Origin: Actinomyces capricornis
GTDB lineage: Bacteria > Actinomycetota > Actinomycetes > Actinomycetales > Actinomycetaceae
Length of the DNA: 64,000 bases
Reading direction: 5' to 3'
Assembly (NCBI RefSeq): GCF_019974135.1
Contig: NZ_AP025017.1
Location: forward strand, 2,914,001 to 2,978,000
Positions 63,401 to 64,000 of the stretch are shown in pieces (position 1 is the stretch's first letter; each line of letters opens with the position of its first letter). The notes beneath the pieces were generated by a model. It made no database searches. It was given only the letters and a program-made list of their open reading frames with translations, and was not told the DNA's origin. A program made the position numbers and the translations under genes.

Positions 63401-64000
63401 CCCCGACAACCACCGCCCCGGACACACCCGCCGCCTCAGCGGCTTCGCCGGGTGTGGACCCGCTTCAGGCTATGTCCGCCGCCCTGACCCCCAAGCGGGC
63501 CGTCTCATACATCCGGGTCTCGACCCGTGAGCAGGCTCAGCGGGCGGGGGCGGAGGAGGGCTTCTCCATCCCGGCGCAGCGTGAGGCGAATAAGAAGAAG
63601 GCTGCCTCTATGGGCGCCCTGATCGTCAAGGAGTTCGTCGACCGCGGTGAGTCGGCTCGCTCGGCCAACCGGCCCGAGCTGCAGCGGATGCTGGCCTACC
63701 TGCAGGAGGCGGGGGATGTGGATTTCTGCATCGTCCACAAGCTGGACCGCCTGGCCCGCAACCGGGCTGATGATGTGGAGATCAACCGGGCCTTCGAGCA
63801 GGCTGGGGTGCGCCTGGTCTCCACCTCGGAGAACATCGACCAGACGCCGGGCGGCATGCTGCTGCACGGCATCATGAGCTCCATCGCTGAGTTCTACTCG
63901 CGCAACCTGGCGAACGAGGTGCTCAAGGGCATGGGGCAGAAAGCCCGTAGTGGAGGCACCGTTGGCAAAGCACCCCTGGGGTATCGCAACGTCCGCGGCC
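63397..64000 (+). CDS. Large serine recombinase (partial, runs off the window)
   Basis: The first 201 residues of a site-specific recombinase, the probable integrase of the element. After a 34-residue lead comes AVSYIRVSTREQAQ with the nucleophile Ser42. GFSIPAQREANKKKAASMG, EFVDRGESARSANRPELQRML, VHKLDRLARNRADDVEI and IMSSIAEFYSRNL complete the resolvase catalytic domain. GKAPLGYRNVRG is the beginning of the recombinase domain seen in large serine integrases, so the gene must extend well beyond base 64000. AAGGAGG precedes the ATG. The attachment site would be expected near the far end of this gene, outside the window. Confidence 0.93.
   Translation, partial: MTPTTTAPDTPAASAASPGVDPLQAMSAALTPKRAVSYIRVSTREQAQRAGAEEGFSIPAQREANKKKAASMGALIVKEFVDRGESARSANRPELQRMLAYLQEAGDVDFCIVHKLDRLARNRADDVEINRAFEQAGVRLVSTSENIDQTPGGMLLHGIMSSIAEFYSRNLANEVLKGMGQKARSGGTVGKAPLGYRNVRG

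Larger units (their letters stand above)
58200..64000 (+). mobile_element. Part of an integrated conjugative or mobilisable element
   Basis: All genes from 58275 to the window end are on the plus strand. They are of mobile-element type: MT-A70 methyltransferase, small unknown and membrane proteins, a TraG/VirD4-like ATPase, a replication-relaxation protein, a resolvase-like protein and a large serine recombinase. The intergenic sequence at 57999-58274 and 62692-62953 is more AT-rich than the core genes. The left limit is uncertain and the right end is outside the window; no attachment site could be recognised. Confidence 0.65.

Overview
The window comes from a very GC-rich actinobacterium, most probably Actinomyces or a close relative in the Actinomycetaceae. 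This rests on gene content and order: an actinobacterial integration host factor followed by gmk, rpoZ, coaBC, metK and priA; fmt, rsmB and rpe; a single-chain type I fatty acid synthase with its acetyl-CoA carboxylase genes and acpS; a DUF3866 protein; and strong GGAGG ribosome binding sites with frequent GTG starts and ATGA stop/start overlaps. No tRNA, rRNA or CRISPR array was seen.

Layout. 1-3.9 kb: end of a membrane protein gene, a solitary Cas6-like gene, a Tat-exported GH16 glucanase and an NmrA-type oxidoreductase. 4.1-8.8 kb: pyrR-pyrB-pyrC-pyrF, preceded by a PyrR-type leader and flanked on both sides by copies of a modular hairpin repeat. 9.0-15.3 kb: mihF, gmk, rpoZ, coaBC, metK, priA. 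15.4-25.7 kb: an island read entirely on the minus strand, holding a TetR regulator, an MHS-type permease, two paralogous EamA permeases, a creatininase, an AGAT-type amidinotransferase and arcC-arcB-arcA. 26.1-29.5 kb: fmt, rsmB, rpe. 29.9-44.2 kb: fatty acid synthesis (biotin carboxylase/BCCP, carboxyltransferase, 3200-residue FAS I, a GNAT gene, acpS). 44.5-48.4 kb: a PutP-type symporter, then an FMN riboswitch in front of a RibX-type permease and a RibY-type lipoprotein. 48.4-49.6 kb: hisG and hisE. 49.7-56.5 kb: an ABC exporter, an unknown protein, and a coupled DUF3866-histidine kinase-response regulator operon. 56.5-58.0 kb: an IS256-family element with a nonsense codon in its transposase. 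58.2-64.0 kb: part of an integrated mobile element (MT-A70 methyltransferase, small proteins, TraG/VirD4-like ATPase, replication-relaxation protein, a resolvase-like protein lacking the catalytic serine, and a large serine recombinase cut by the window edge).

The most interesting region is the 15.4-25.7 kb island. In other actinobacteria (known synteny, for example Mycobacterium) pyr, mihF-gmk-rpoZ-coaBC-metK, priA and fmt-rsmB-rpe lie in one neighbourhood. Here a minus-strand island separates priA from fmt. Its enzymes can be joined into one scheme: creatininase opens creatinine (or glycocyamidine); the amidinotransferase, run in reverse, moves the amidino group to ornithine and makes arginine; ArcA, ArcB and ArcC turn arginine into ATP, ammonia and CO2 and give the ornithine back. 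That would be an ornithine-recycling creatinine/guanidinoacetate fermentation. The individual families are visible in the sequence; the joined pathway is inference.

Starts were chosen from ribosome binding sites and overlaps. Family assignments come from recognised motifs and remembered family sequences; no database search was possible.
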